From Lachnospiraceae bacterium (GTDB taxonomy: Bacteria > Bacillota > Clostridia > Lachnospirales > Lachnospiraceae), in contig JAGAQJ010000049.1 in the NCBI GenBank assembly GCA_017622845.1, forward strand, positions 1 through 64,000: a stretch of DNA of 64,000 bases. Reading direction: 5' to 3'. The notes beneath the pieces were generated by a model. It was given only the letters and a program-made list of their open reading frames with translations, was not told the origin of the DNA and made no database searches. Below, one piece after another: positions 16,025 to 25,462 of this stretch (the stretch's first letter is position 1; each line of letters begins with the position of its first letter). A program made the position numbers and the translations under genes.

Positions 16025-19000
16025 GTGAAACAAAGGAGAGTTATGAAATTACTGTCTTTGAGCATGGCAGGAGTATTGATGGCAGCTTCCTGTGACGTGG
16101 CAGGAACGGCGGTATATGCAAGTGAGCCGCCTGCAGTGGAAGAGACAGACACACAATCCGACAAAGCTTCAAAGGAAAAGGCTTCGGAAGAAGAAGGTTC
16201 AAAGGAGGAAAGTTCAGAAGAAAAAAGCTCAGATGAAAAAAGCTCAGAAGAAAAAAGCTCAGATGAAAAAAGCTCAGATGAAAGTTCGGAAGACAACGAT
16301 TCCGAAGAGAAGCATTCTGAGGAGGAAAACGAAGAAGACGAAGCTTCTGAGGAGAAGAATACCGAAGAAGAAAAATCAGAAGACAAGGACTCTGGGGAGA
16401 AATTGACAGAAGAGGAGACTACAGAAGAAGAACCGGAGGCTTTTGAAGAGGAATTGACAGAAGAAATCATGCTTATGAGTCTTGCTGATGCGGCAGCAGA
16501 AGATGTGGAGCTGATTGCATATGGAGAAGCGCTTTCATTTGACAAGACAAGTGATTGGGATGACAATGGAAAGACCGGGCTTGATTTAGGGCTTTCTGCA
16601 GATAAGCCGCTGAATGAAGGAGCGAAGGTGTCCTTTGACATCTATATACCTGCAGAAGCAGCAGAGTTTGAAGGTTCCATCAAGGCACAGGGAGCGGCAA
16701 GGCTTGGAGATAAGTGGGACTGGACAGAGAGTAAGAAGGAAGCAATGCCGGAGTTGGATGCAGATGCTTTCACAGAGTTGGTAGAGATTGACGGTGAGAC
16801 ATATAAGAGGGCACATGTCAGCTATACCTTCGGGGATGAGATATGTGCAGATGAGCTGAAAAATTTTACAGTGAAGCTTGCCGGATATCAGTGTGATTAT
16901 GAAGGAATTGTCTACTTTGCAAATGTGAAGCTTGAAGACGGGGCAGAACAGGACGATACCACACAGACAGTGACGCTCCAATCATTTTATGGGGATGAGC
17001 TTAGCTTTGATAGTACAAGCACATGGGATGATAAGGGAGAGAGCCAGCTTGGGCTGAAGACAGAGCAGCCGCTCAACAAGGGGGCAAAGGTGTCTTTTGA
17101 TATTTATATTCCCGAAGCGTTGGCAGAATACAAAGGACTGATTAAGGTACAGGGAATTGCAAGGCTTGGAGACAAGTGGGACTGGACAGAGAATGAAGTG
17201 ATTCCGGAGTTTAGAGCAGATGATTTTACAGAGACGGCAGAGATTGACGGTGAAACATATAAGAAAGCACATGTCAGCTATACGTTTGGAGAGGAAATTA
17301 GTACAGATTATCTGGCAGAATTCACAGTGAAGCTTGCCGGATATGAGTGTGATTATCAGGGACCTGTTTATTATGCAGGCGTCAAGCTTGAGGACGGCAG
17401 GGAAGAAGGCAGTACAGACAGTAAAACGTTGATGCTTTGGGACTTTGAGGACGATATTGCAGGCTGGTATTATGATGGCACATGGGATAATGACGGAGAT
17501 AACAGCGTGATATGGAGCGAACAGTATCAGGCGCTCGAAATGAATGTGGATTATTCCCAAAATGCCTCTTCTACCTGGAGTGAAATCAAGACTTCTTTCT
17601 GGGGAGATGATTTTAAAGTATCCGGCGCCAATGCATTGACGCTTGATTTTATCTATGATGCTGACAAGATGAAGGCAGGAAGCTTTAAGATTAAGCTGTT
17701 TTCCAACAGCGGTATTGATGAGAATGCTGCGGTAGACTTTACAGGTGCAGAGGATTATGACGGAAGCCTGAAACGTGTAAAGTGTACAATACGCTTTGAC
17801 GAGACGGATATTGAAGACGGCATTACACTGGGAATTATCGGATGTGAGACGGATTATCAGGGAGTGGTTTATCTGGACAATATCGCACTGCTGGCTGAGG
17901 AAAAAGCGGCAGAGGAGGATATCTATGTAGATGCGACATTGGAAGTGACTGGTCAGACAATGCAGGTTTCCATCGAGGGCTGCAATACATTGACGACAAA
18001 CAACGGAAACAGGGTGCTGGCACAAAATATCACGCTGGCAGACGGTGATGCGACAGATGACGCAAAACAGGTTTATTCTTATCTGAAAGCAGTCGGAGAG
18101 ACGGGCTGCACGATTTTCGGACAGCAGAACAATACAAGCCACAAGGCAGGCAGTGCAAATCTGTCCTGCTCGGATACGATGGATGTGGTTGGCTCTTATG
18201 CCGGAGTTATCGGTCTGGACGGACTTGCGCTTACCGGAAACGAGTATTCAGCAGACAGATATTTAAGCGAGATGGCAGCATTGGACAGTGAATACGCTTC
18301 TGTTTCCGCCAAAATAAATCAGGCTTCCACCGCGATTGAAAAGAATGTCATTGCTGCTGCGGCACTGACAAATTATAATATCAGAAGCGGTGCGATAGCA
18401 ACCTTGTCCCTGCATATGCCGAACTTCTCAGTGGTAAGCATGACAGGAGCAAGTGTGCCGAGCTATGCGGCATATGATTTCAGCGGTTACACACCGAATG
18501 TCCTGACCGGAGATGTGATGAATCAGATTCTTCCGGGCGGAAAGTACAATGCGGCGTTTAATGCGTATCTTGATATGGTAGCCGATTATGCAAAGCAGGT
18601 AGACGGAGCGATTTTATTCCGCCCGTTCCATGAGAATACAGGAAGCTGGTTCTGGTGGGGAGCTGCCTTCTGCGACGCGCAGACCTACAAGAGTGTGTAT
18701 AAATATACGGTGCAATATTTAAGGGACGAGAAGGATGTGCATAATCTTCTTTATGTGTATGGTCCTGGTTCTGAGGCATCAAGCGTGGAAGAATATGCAG
18801 AGCGCTATCCGGGCGACGGTTATGTGGATATGGTTGGTTTTGACATGTATCACAGCAATCCTGCTCTGGGAGACGGATTTTTTGACAGCTTCACGAAGGA
18901 GCTGAATATTGTGCAGGAGTTTGCACTGGCACATGGTAAGCTGATGGCTGTTACTGAAACGGGTACTGCACATGATGTTGCAGACGGAGACAATCAGACG

Positions 19001-20827
19001 GCATTGCTCAAGACAGGCAATGAGGTGACGGACTGGCATGACAGAATGCTCAGAGCCGTACAGTCAAGCTTTGCATCATACTATCTGGTATGGGCGAATT
19101 TCGGTGAGAAGGACGGCTTTTATACACCGTATGTCAAGAGTGTAAAAGAAGACGGAACGCTGCATGGTCATGAAATGATGGATGATTTTATTCATTTCTT
19201 TAATGATGACAGGAGCATCTTTGCAGTCAATCAGAAGCAGGCGTTGGAGCAGATGAAGTCCGTTTCTGTTCAAGCTGCAGCGGCAGTGACACAAGATGGA
19301 TATCTGGTATCTCCGGTGTCAGGTTCCAGAGTTCTGGAGGAAACGGCGCTGACTGCAAAAGTGACCAATGTGACGGAGGAAGACGAAATCCGCTTTGTAT
19401 GCGAAGGCTCCGGACATACTTGTACCTTGAAGGGCATACTTCAGGACGGTTACAGCACTGCAGTGCTTCGTAAGGCTGATTTGGAAGCTTTAGGCGAAGC
19501 AGTCGGTCAGATTTCGCTTCAGATTAATGGAGAAACAGTGGATACGGTTCGTGTCACCTTTAATATTGCAGCCCCGGAAGAAGACCCCTATGAAATTGAC
19601 GGATTTGAGAACTATTATGGAACAGATGCACTTCTGACAAAGGCATGGGCGACGAACAAGGCATCCGGCAGCACGATTGAACTTTCTTTGGTGCAGGATA
19701 AGGTTTATGCAGGTGATTATGCGCTTCGGTTTGCTTATCGGGAGACAAGTGACGGCTGGGCAGGTGCAACCATTTCCAAGGAAGTAAGCTGGGCAGACTG
19801 TGATGCGCTGAGCTTTTGGATGATTCCGGACGGTAAGCTGCAGAAGACGGTTATTCAGATTACGGCAAACGGCAATGTATATGAATACTATCTGAACCTG
19901 AATGAGGATTATGCAGCAGCAGGTACCGCACCGATTTGCGTAACAATTCCCTTTGCTGAATTTGTGGCAAGAGATATCAGCGGCAACCCAAAGGGCGGAC
20001 TGGAAGAAGATAAGGCAGGCATTACCTCGTTTGGTCTGTGGGTGAATGCAATTGCCGGAAGCGACGCTGTAGGGGAAGACGGCATGGTGGAGGGTGTTCT
20101 TTACTATGATTCCATTACAGCAGTGTCTGCAGGTCTGGAGACAGCCAAGATTGTTCCGGCAAAGCAGCAGGAAGCAGATATGCCGTCAAGCGAAAATACA
20201 AATAGCAGTTCTGACAGCAGTGATGAGGACAGCTCTGACAGCACAACAGCAGTTATTGCCAAGCGTGTTGTCCAGCCTTCTTACGTCGGCGCAGACGGCG
20301 TGAAAGTGACAGGCTGGGATGAGGTGGCAAAGGCAGCTTACCGGACAGCAGTGCTTGACAGGCAGCAGGCGCAGCTGACAGATGCCTCTGTCTCAGAGCA
20401 GCTTATAGTTAACATTAATGCGCTGGGCGTGACAGAGCTTGTTGTTCCTGCATCGACTGTCCGGAATATGGCACAGACAGGAGCAGCTTACAATATCTTT
20501 ATGGAAGGCACAGTGATTACGCTGACCAATGAGATATTGTCAGGCATGGACGGCGCGCTTGATCTGGAGCTGTATAAAACGGAAATCAAGGATTTCGGAG
20601 AAGGCTTTGATGCGCTGTTTTTGTCAAGCAGGACAAAGGTTCTGTTTGCACAGAAGACGAATCTTAATGTCGTACTGGATCAGGCTGATATAGGAAAGAC
20701 AGCATATATTTACAGATTGTCTGCCCAGACAGGACTGTATGAATTTATGGAAGTACAGACAATCAGTGAAATCGGAACAGTATGTATTGCAATAGAAGAC
20801 TATGCAGATTGTCTGATTCTCTATTAA
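16025..20827 (+). CDS. Secreted modular beta-mannanase (GH26) with several carbohydrate-binding modules
   Basis: 1600 residues, GTG start with GGAGGG six bases upstream. A signal peptide (1 to about 32) is followed by a Ser/Glu/Lys linker (33-145), two near-identical beta-sandwich modules (about 165-310 and 318-458), and a third related module (469-620); these resemble CBM27-type mannan binders. The GH26 catalytic domain spans about 678-1070, with the acid/base Glu870 in RPFHENTG and nucleophile Glu978 in VTETG. An Ig-like module (1092-1182), a CBM23-like module (1188-1380), a Ser/Asp linker and an unassigned C-terminal domain (1415-1600) follow. There is no LPXTG or SLH anchor. It should cut beta-1,4-mannans outside the cell. 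It stands alone, with no transporter or accessory glycosidase in the window. Module family numbers are less certain than the catalytic call. Confidence 0.9.
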   Translation: MKQRRVMKLLSLSMAGVLMAASCDVAGTAVYASEPPAVEETDTQSDKASKEKASEEEGSKEESSEEKSSDEKSSEEKSSDEKSSDESSEDNDSEEKHSEEENEEDEASEEKNTEEEKSEDKDSGEKLTEEETTEEEPEAFEEELTEEIMLMSLADAAAEDVELIAYGEALSFDKTSDWDDNGKTGLDLGLSADKPLNEGAKVSFDIYIPAEAAEFEGSIKAQGAARLGDKWDWTESKKEAMPELDADAFTELVEIDGETYKRAHVSYTFGDEICADELKNFTVKLAGYQCDYEGIVYFANVKLEDGAEQDDTTQTVTLQSFYGDELSFDSTSTWDDKGESQLGLKTEQPLNKGAKVSFDIYIPEALAEYKGLIKVQGIARLGDKWDWTENEVIPEFRADDFTETAEIDGETYKKAHVSYTFGEEISTDYLAEFTVKLAGYECDYQGPVYYAGVKLEDGREEGSTDSKTLMLWDFEDDIAGWYYDGTWDNDGDNSVIWSEQYQALEMNVDYSQNASSTWSEIKTSFWGDDFKVSGANALTLDFIYDADKMKAGSFKIKLFSNSGIDENAAVDFTGAEDYDGSLKRVKCTIRFDETDIEDGITLGIIGCETDYQGVVYLDNIALLAEEKAAEEDIYVDATLEVTGQTMQVSIEGCNTLTTNNGNRVLAQNITLADGDATDDAKQVYSYLKAVGETGCTIFGQQNNTSHKAGSANLSCSDTMDVVGSYAGVIGLDGLALTGNEYSADRYLSEMAALDSEYASVSAKINQASTAIEKNVIAAAALTNYNIRSGAIATLSLHMPNFSVVSMTGASVPSYAAYDFSGYTPNVLTGDVMNQILPGGKYNAAFNAYLDMVADYAKQVDGAILFRPFHENTGSWFWWGAAFCDAQTYKSVYKYTVQYLRDEKDVHNLLYVYGPGSEASSVEEYAERYPGDGYVDMVGFDMYHSNPALGDGFFDSFTKELNIVQEFALAHGKLMAVTETGTAHDVADGDNQTALLKTGNEVTDWHDRMLRAVQSSFASYYLVWANFGEKDGFYTPYVKSVKEDGTLHGHEMMDDFIHFFNDDRSIFAVNQKQALEQMKSVSVQAAAAVTQDGYLVSPVSGSRVLEETALTAKVTNVTEEDEIRFVCEGSGHTCTLKGILQDGYSTAVLRKADLEALGEAVGQISLQINGETVDTVRVTFNIAAPEEDPYEIDGFENYYGTDALLTKAWATNKASGSTIELSLVQDKVYAGDYALRFAYRETSDGWAGATISKEVSWADCDALSFWMIPDGKLQKTVIQITANGNVYEYYLNLNEDYAAAGTAPICVTIPFAEFVARDISGNPKGGLEEDKAGITSFGLWVNAIAGSDAVGEDGMVEGVLYYDSITAVSAGLETAKIVPAKQQEADMPSSENTNSSSDSSDEDSSDSTTAVIAKRVVQPSYVGADGVKVTGWDEVAKAAYRTAVLDRQQAQLTDASVSEQLIVNINALGVTELVVPASTVRNMAQTGAAYNIFMEGTVITLTNEILSGMDGALDLELYKTEIKDFGEGFDALFLSSRTKVLFAQKTNLNVVLDQADIGKTAYIYRLSAQTGLYEFMEVQTISEIGTVCIAIEDYADCLILY
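16211..16285 (+). repeat. 15-bp tandem repeat encoding the acidic linker
   Basis: About five units of AGCTCAGATGAAAAA with A/T variation, in frame, encoding repeats of Ser-Ser-Asp/Glu-Glu-Lys. It belongs to the mannanase linker and probably varies in copy number between strains. Confidence 0.75.
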
Positions 20828-20842
20828 GAAGATAAATTGAGG

Positions 20843-20875
20843 AAAAAGCGGTGAAAAAATTTTCACCGCTTTTTT
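20843..20875 (+). terminator. Terminator after the mannanase gene
   Basis: A long perfect hairpin with arms AAAAGCGGTGAAAA and its complement, loop of about two to four bases, ending in TTTTTT. The A-run on its left could let it work on the other strand too. Confidence 0.85.
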
Positions 20876-21005
20876 GTGCTTATTTCATGAAGTAATGTGG
20901 ATAAATGCAAGGAAAGGACAGTATTTTGCACAAAAATATCCTCAAAAAAATACTTTTTAAATAAAAAAAGGATATTTTTGGAAATTTGTGTCGTCAAATA
21001 AAGGC

Positions 21006-21034
21006 TTGTTATTTCAGTGGTTTTCATGTAAAAT
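21006..21034 (+). promoter_or_regulatory. Promoter of the mraZ division cluster
   Basis: TTGTTA (21006-21011), 17 bases, TAAAAT (21029-21034). The start would fall near 21041, exactly where the MraZ-box array begins. The 130 bases before it (20876-21005) are AT-rich without a gene. Confidence 0.65.
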
Positions 21035-21041
21035 GTATCTT

Positions 21042-21078
21042 AAAGTGGTGGAAAGTGGAACTTAGTGGCACAAAGTGG
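21042..21078 (+). promoter_or_regulatory. MraZ operator: four AAAGTGG boxes at 10-bp spacing
   Basis: AAAGTGG at 21042, 21052 and 21072 and TTAGTGG at 21062, all in the same orientation and exactly ten bases apart. MraZ is known to bind direct repeats of this GTGG-type box in its own promoter. The array runs from the predicted transcript start into the ribosome-binding site of mraZ, so autorepression could block both initiation and elongation. Confidence 0.85.
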
Positions 21079-21089
21079 TGGTGATTGGT

Positions 21090-21521
21090 ATGTTCATGGG
21101 TGAATACAATCATACGATAGACACAAAGGGCAGGCTGATTATTCCCTCGAAATTTCGCGAGGCTTTGGGAGATGACTTCGTGGTTACAAAAGGGCTTGAT
21201 GGCTGCCTGTTTGTGTACGACAACACGGAATGGTCCGCTTTTGAAGAAAAGCTTAAGGCTTTACCGCTTATGAACAAAGATTCCCGTAAGTTCGTCCGCT
21301 TTTTTCTTGCCGGTGCAGCCGGCGTGGAGGTGGACAAGCAGGGAAGAATACTGATACCGTCCGTGTTAAGGGAGTTTGCAGCTTTAGATAAAGAAGTAGT
21401 TCTCATAGGAGTAGGAGGACGAATTGAGATATGGAGCAAGGATAGATGGGAGGAGGCTTCGGAGTACGATGATATGGATAATATCGCGGAGCATATGTCT
21501 GAATTGGGACTTATGATATAG
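21090..21521 (+). CDS. mraZ: Transcriptional regulator MraZ
   Basis: 143 residues from the ATG at 21090, the normal MraZ length, beginning [20 protein letters not shown]. Two AbrB-like DxGR motifs are seen ([14 protein letters not shown] and [14 protein letters not shown]), one per half, typical of the ring-forming DNA-binding protein. A GTG at 21075 is in frame but lies inside the operator and gives an unusual N-terminus. MraZ controls the division and wall cluster it heads; the box array directly upstream supports autoregulation. Confidence 0.95.
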   Translation: MFMGEYNHTIDTKGRLIIPSKFREALGDDFVVTKGLDGCLFVYDNTEWSAFEEKLKALPLMNKDSRKFVRFFLAGAAGVEVDKQGRILIPSVLREFAALDKEVVLIGVGGRIEIWSKDRWEEASEYDDMDNIAEHMSELGLMI

Positions 21522-21572
21522 CCGGGGCTTTGGAAAAAGCATGGTGCAGAAAAAACTTGGAAAGGACAAAAC

Positions 21573-22508
21573 ATGGAATTTAAACATACGTCAGTATTGC
21601 TTGAGGAAACAATCGAAGCACTGAAGATCAAGCCGGATGGGATATATCTGGACGGTACGCTTGGCGGCGGAGGACATGCCTATGAGATATGCAGGCGTTT
21701 AAATGATAAAGGGCGGTTCTACGGCATTGATCAGGATGCAGCAGCGATAGAAGCCGCAGGAAAACGATTAGAAGAATTTGGCGGCAAAGTTACAATTATT
21801 AGAAATAATTACTGCAATGCAAGGGAAGCGCTGAGGGAAAAAGGCGTGGATAAGGTAGACGGCATTGTGCTCGATCTTGGCGTGTCATCATATCAGCTTG
21901 ACACAGTGGAGAGGGGCTTTACCTACAAGTACGATACACCGCTGGACATGCGTATGGACCAGAGACAGAAATTGACAGCCAGAGATATTATAAATGATTA
22001 TGATGAGCAGTCATTGTACAGAATTATCAGAGATTACGGAGAGGATCAGTTTGCCAAAAACATTGCAAAACATATCGTGCAGGCAAGAGCGGAAAAGCCG
22101 GTTGAAACAACTTTTGAATTAAACGAAATTATAAAGGCGGCGATTCCTGCCAAGATGCGCGCAGCGGGAGGACATCCATCCAAGAGAACCTTTCAGGCAA
22201 TCCGCATCGAGTGCAATCATGAGCTTGAAGTACTTAAAAATTCGTTAGAGGATATGATGCAAATGTTAAATGCGCAGGGAAGATTCTGCATTATTACATT
22301 TCATTCTCTGGAAGACAGGATTGTGAAGAACTTTTTTAGAACGATGGAAAATCCATGCACCTGTCCGCCGGAATTTCCGGTCTGTGTGTGTGGGAAGATT
22401 CCATATGGCAAGGCAGTGCCGAGAAAGCCGATTTTGCCTTCGGAAGAGGAGCTGAAGGCAAACTCAAGGTCAAAAAGCGCCAAACTGAGAGTATTTGAAA
22501 GAATTTAG
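21573..22508 (+). CDS. rsmH: 16S rRNA (cytosine-1402-N4)-methyltransferase
   Basis: 311 residues. SAM-dependent methylation of C1402 in the ribosomal P site. The glycine-rich SAM loop is [11 protein letters not shown] near residue 29, followed by GIDQDA, the substrate block [12 protein letters not shown], and [19 protein letters not shown]; the C-terminal [11 protein letters not shown]ys cluster is characteristic. It begins 51 bases after mraZ with AAAGGA upstream, in the conserved mraZ-rsmH-ftsL order. Confidence 0.96.
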   Translation: MEFKHTSVLLEETIEALKIKPDGIYLDGTLGGGGHAYEICRRLNDKGRFYGIDQDAAAIEAAGKRLEEFGGKVTIIRNNYCNAREALREKGVDKVDGIVLDLGVSSYQLDTVERGFTYKYDTPLDMRMDQRQKLTARDIINDYDEQSLYRIIRDYGEDQFAKNIAKHIVQARAEKPVETTFELNEIIKAAIPAKMRAAGGHPSKRTFQAIRIECNHELEVLKNSLEDMMQMLNAQGRFCIITFHSLEDRIVKNFFRTMENPCTCPPEFPVCVCGKIPYGKAVPRKPILPSEEELKANSRSKSAKLRVFERI

Positions 22509-22534
22509 CCTATGTGGAAGGAAGGTCAGGAACA

Positions 22535-23056
22535 ATGAAGCAGACAGGTTCGGCAACAAGGACAAGCACAGGCAGACAAAACAGAGCCAGCCATGCAAGA
22601 GGCGGAAGCTCTGGAAGGGGATACAATTATATAGAAGGAAGCGCTGCAAGAAAGCTGCAGACCGCACCCGCAGGAAGGGAATCCGAGAGGCGAAGGACTC
22701 AGCCGAGACCTGTGCGCAGGCATAAGGTAAAAGCGGTTCCTATGAATAAGGGCTACATTGCAGTAATGGCGGCAGCGCTGTTTATCGTCTGCGGCGTGCT
22801 TATGAGCTATATTAAATTACAGTCAGATATTACAAATCACATTACCAATATTTCAAAGCTTGAGAGCCAGCTCAATGAAATGAAGCTTGCAAATGATGAG
22901 ACCTATACAAAAATCATGAGCAGCGTTGATTTAGAGGAAATCAAGCGCATTGCAGTTAATGAGCTTGGAATGAAATATGCCAAGGAGGGGCAGGTCATCG
23001 AGTATACAGGTGAGGGAAATGACTATGTGCGCCAGTACAGCGATATCCCCCAATAA
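22535..23056 (+). CDS. ftsL: Cell division protein FtsL-like
   Basis: 173 residues from the ATG at 22535, preceded by GGAAGG. A basic, Arg/Gly/Ser-rich cytoplasmic N-terminus of about 65 residues leads into one membrane segment (YIAVMAAALFIVCGVLM), then an external coiled-coil stretch (LESQLNEMKLANDETYTKI) and a short tail. This is the bitopic layout of FtsL, which pairs with DivIC and recruits the FtsW-PBP pair to the septum. Sequence conservation in FtsL is low, so the call rests on topology and position between rsmH and the PBP genes. An upstream in-frame ATG at 22514 lacks a better ribosome-binding site. Confidence 0.85.
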   Translation: MKQTGSATRTSTGRQNRASHARGGSSGRGYNYIEGSAARKLQTAPAGRESERRRTQPRPVRRHKVKAVPMNKGYIAVMAAALFIVCGVLMSYIKLQSDITNHITNISKLESQLNEMKLANDETYTKIMSSVDLEEIKRIAVNELGMKYAKEGQVIEYTGEGNDYVRQYSDIPQ

Positions 23057-23120
23057 GGTTCTGGCAGCTATAAAGATGCTGAACGGTTCCGGATTTTGTG
23101 ATTTTGTGCAGGGTGGTTAG

Positions 23121-25376
23121 ATGGCAGGAAAAGACACGAAAAAAAAGAAACGAAGACAAAGAATAAATGTGAATAAAATAAAATCCAGGAAGCTGGCAGC
23201 GATGATGTTGATTATCCTGCTGGCTTTTGCAGGATTGGGGGTGCGCTTGTACTTCATTACACGTGACAGTCAGAATGATTATCAGAAGAAGATACTGTCA
23301 CAGCAGAGGTACGATTCGACGACGCTGCCCTTTAAAAGAGGTACGATTACAGATGCTAACGGGACAATCCTTGCAGTGAGCGAGAAAGTGTACAATGTTG
23401 TGCTTGACTGCAAGGTCATGCTGGACGATGAAAAGAACGCAGAGCCTACGCTTACTGCTCTTTCAGAGTGCTTCGGTTTAAATCTGACGGAGCTTCGGCA
23501 GTATGCGGAGCAAAATCCCAATTCACAATACTATGTACTGAAAAGAAGAATAACCTATGATGAGATGAGCCCTTTTCTGGACAGGAAAAATGAGTATAAT
23601 GCGGAAGCCTCCAAAAAAGGAAATGAGGAAATGGGCAATATCAGCGGAGTATGGTTCGAGGAGGAGTATATCAGACGGTATCCCAACAACACGCTTGCGT
23701 GCGATGTGATAGGCTTTACCGGTACGGACAACAACGGTACATATGGACTTGAGGAGTACTACAATGATACCCTGAACGGTACAAACGGCAGAGAGTACGG
23801 ATATCTCAATGATGATGCGACGCTGGAGCGCACCACGGTTGCGGCAGTAGACGGCAGCTCGCTGGTAAGTACCTTAGATGCCAATATACAGGCAATTTGT
23901 GAAAAATATATCAAACAGTTTAACGATGAACATTTGAATGAGGCAAGAGAAGGACTTGGCGCAACCAATATCGGTGTGATTATTCAGGACTGTAATAACG
24001 GTGAAATCAAGGCGATGGCAAGCTATCCGAACTACGACCTCAATGATACCAAAAATTCTTCGCAGCTAATCGGCATGCAGCGCCTTGATGCTGACGGAAA
24101 AAAGACAGGTGAGATTATCAATGAGGAAATGCTTGCACAGATTGAGGAGGAAGGGCTTACCTATCTGCATCTCGATGCATTGTGGAAAAATTTCTGCATT
24201 TCAGATTCCTATGAACCGGGTTCAACGGCTAAATCGCTGACGCTGGCAATGGGGCTGGAGACAGGAAGAATCGTCGGAAATGAGACATATGAATGTTCCG
24301 GAGCGCTTGACGTATCGGACCGGCATATCCGATGCAATGTCAGAAGCGGACATGGAACGCTTGACGTAAGCGGTGCCTTGGAGCAGTCCTGCAATGTAGC
24401 GTTTATGAAGATGGGCGAGGCAATCGGCGTGAAAAATACCATACAGTTTGAGCAGATTTTTAATATTGGTCTCAGGACAAATATTGATCTTGCAGGAGAG
24501 GCAAGGACGGCATCGCTTGTTTTTAATGAAGATACGATGGGACCGACCGAGCTTGCAACAAGCTCATTTGGACAGGGTTATAATGTTACCATGATTGAGA
24601 TGGCGACAGCCTTTTCTTCTATTATAAATGGCGGTTATTATTATGAGCCGCATCTTGTGAACAGGATTACAAATTCTAATGGAGACGTGGTAAAGAATAT
24701 AGAACCGCGGGTACTCAAGCAGACGATATCATCTACAACCTCCGAGCAGATGAGGCAGTACCTCTATGCGGCAGTGGCAGAGGGTACCGGAAAGTCTGCA
24801 CGTCCTGCCGGATATGCCATAGGAGGAAAGACAGGTACGGCAGAAAAGGCTGCCCGGGATAAGAAAAATTATGTTGTTTCCTTTATCGGATTTGCGCCGG
24901 CAGATGATCCGCAGATTGTAATATACTGTGTGGTTGATGAGCCGAACGTGGCTGACCAGCCGCATGCAACATACGCGACAGGTATCGTTAAAAATATTCT
25001 GACAGAAGTACTGCCTTATATGCATATTAGTAAGACAGAAGAAATGACGATAGCGGAACAGGAAGAAGTCGAGAATGTGCTCGGATATCTGGGACAGGAG
25101 GACAGCTCTGAGACAGGAGATGAAAATGCTGAGGGCGAAAATGCAGAAGGTACGGAGAACGGAGAAAGTACTGAGGCGGAAAGCGGAGAAAGCAGCGAGA
25201 GCGGTAATACTTCGAATTATGTGGTAGACCCTGATACCGGAGAACTGGTTAATCCGGAAACCGGAGAAAAGGCAGAAATGGACTACAATTACAGCGCAGA
25301 GGACGGTGAGGAGTCCGGCAGCACAGAAGGAGAAAATTCAGGAGGAACATCGCAGGAGGTTTCGTTAGAGGATTAA
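23121..25376 (+). CDS. Class B penicillin-binding protein (division transpeptidase)
   Basis: 751 residues. A Lys/Arg-rich cytoplasmic tail and one membrane anchor (about 27-48), the PBP dimerisation domain, and the transpeptidase domain with all three active-site motifs: STAK (Ser368-Lys371), SCN (423-425) and KTGT (570-573). From about 650 onward the protein is low-complexity, rich in Glu, Ser and Gly, with an unusual DPDTGELVNPETGEKAE segment. It should crosslink septal peptidoglycan with FtsW (28706). By position it corresponds to pbpB/ftsI. Another class B PBP follows directly; which is the vegetative enzyme cannot be settled from sequence. Confidence 0.92.
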   Translation: MAGKDTKKKKRRQRINVNKIKSRKLAAMMLIILLAFAGLGVRLYFITRDSQNDYQKKILSQQRYDSTTLPFKRGTITDANGTILAVSEKVYNVVLDCKVMLDDEKNAEPTLTALSECFGLNLTELRQYAEQNPNSQYYVLKRRITYDEMSPFLDRKNEYNAEASKKGNEEMGNISGVWFEEEYIRRYPNNTLACDVIGFTGTDNNGTYGLEEYYNDTLNGTNGREYGYLNDDATLERTTVAAVDGSSLVSTLDANIQAICEKYIKQFNDEHLNEAREGLGATNIGVIIQDCNNGEIKAMASYPNYDLNDTKNSSQLIGMQRLDADGKKTGEIINEEMLAQIEEEGLTYLHLDALWKNFCISDSYEPGSTAKSLTLAMGLETGRIVGNETYECSGALDVSDRHIRCNVRSGHGTLDVSGALEQSCNVAFMKMGEAIGVKNTIQFEQIFNIGLRTNIDLAGEARTASLVFNEDTMGPTELATSSFGQGYNVTMIEMATAFSSIINGGYYYEPHLVNRITNSNGDVVKNIEPRVLKQTISSTTSEQMRQYLYAAVAEGTGKSARPAGYAIGGKTGTAEKAARDKKNYVVSFIGFAPADDPQIVIYCVVDEPNVADQPHATYATGIVKNILTEVLPYMHISKTEEMTIAEQEEVENVLGYLGQEDSSETGDENAEGENAEGTENGESTEAESGESSESGNTSNYVVDPDTGELVNPETGEKAEMDYNYSAEDGEESGSTEGENSGGTSQEVSLED

Positions 25377-25462
25377 ATGCTTACGTAGATGAAGTAATCA
25401 AACATATATGCACTTCTGCAATAATAAGATAATAATAACAGAATCAATGCAGAGGGCAGAGT

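Noticed and set aside
16211..16285. Regular short repeats that could suggest a CRISPR-like array
   Set aside because: They are contiguous 15-bp in-frame units with no spacers, encoding the mannanase linker.
16982..18142. 386-codon open frame on the minus strand
   Set aside because: It is the antisense shadow of the mannanase repeats, full of Cys/His/Leu runs with no domain and no ribosome-binding site. The plus-strand gene has motifs, a signal peptide and a promoter.
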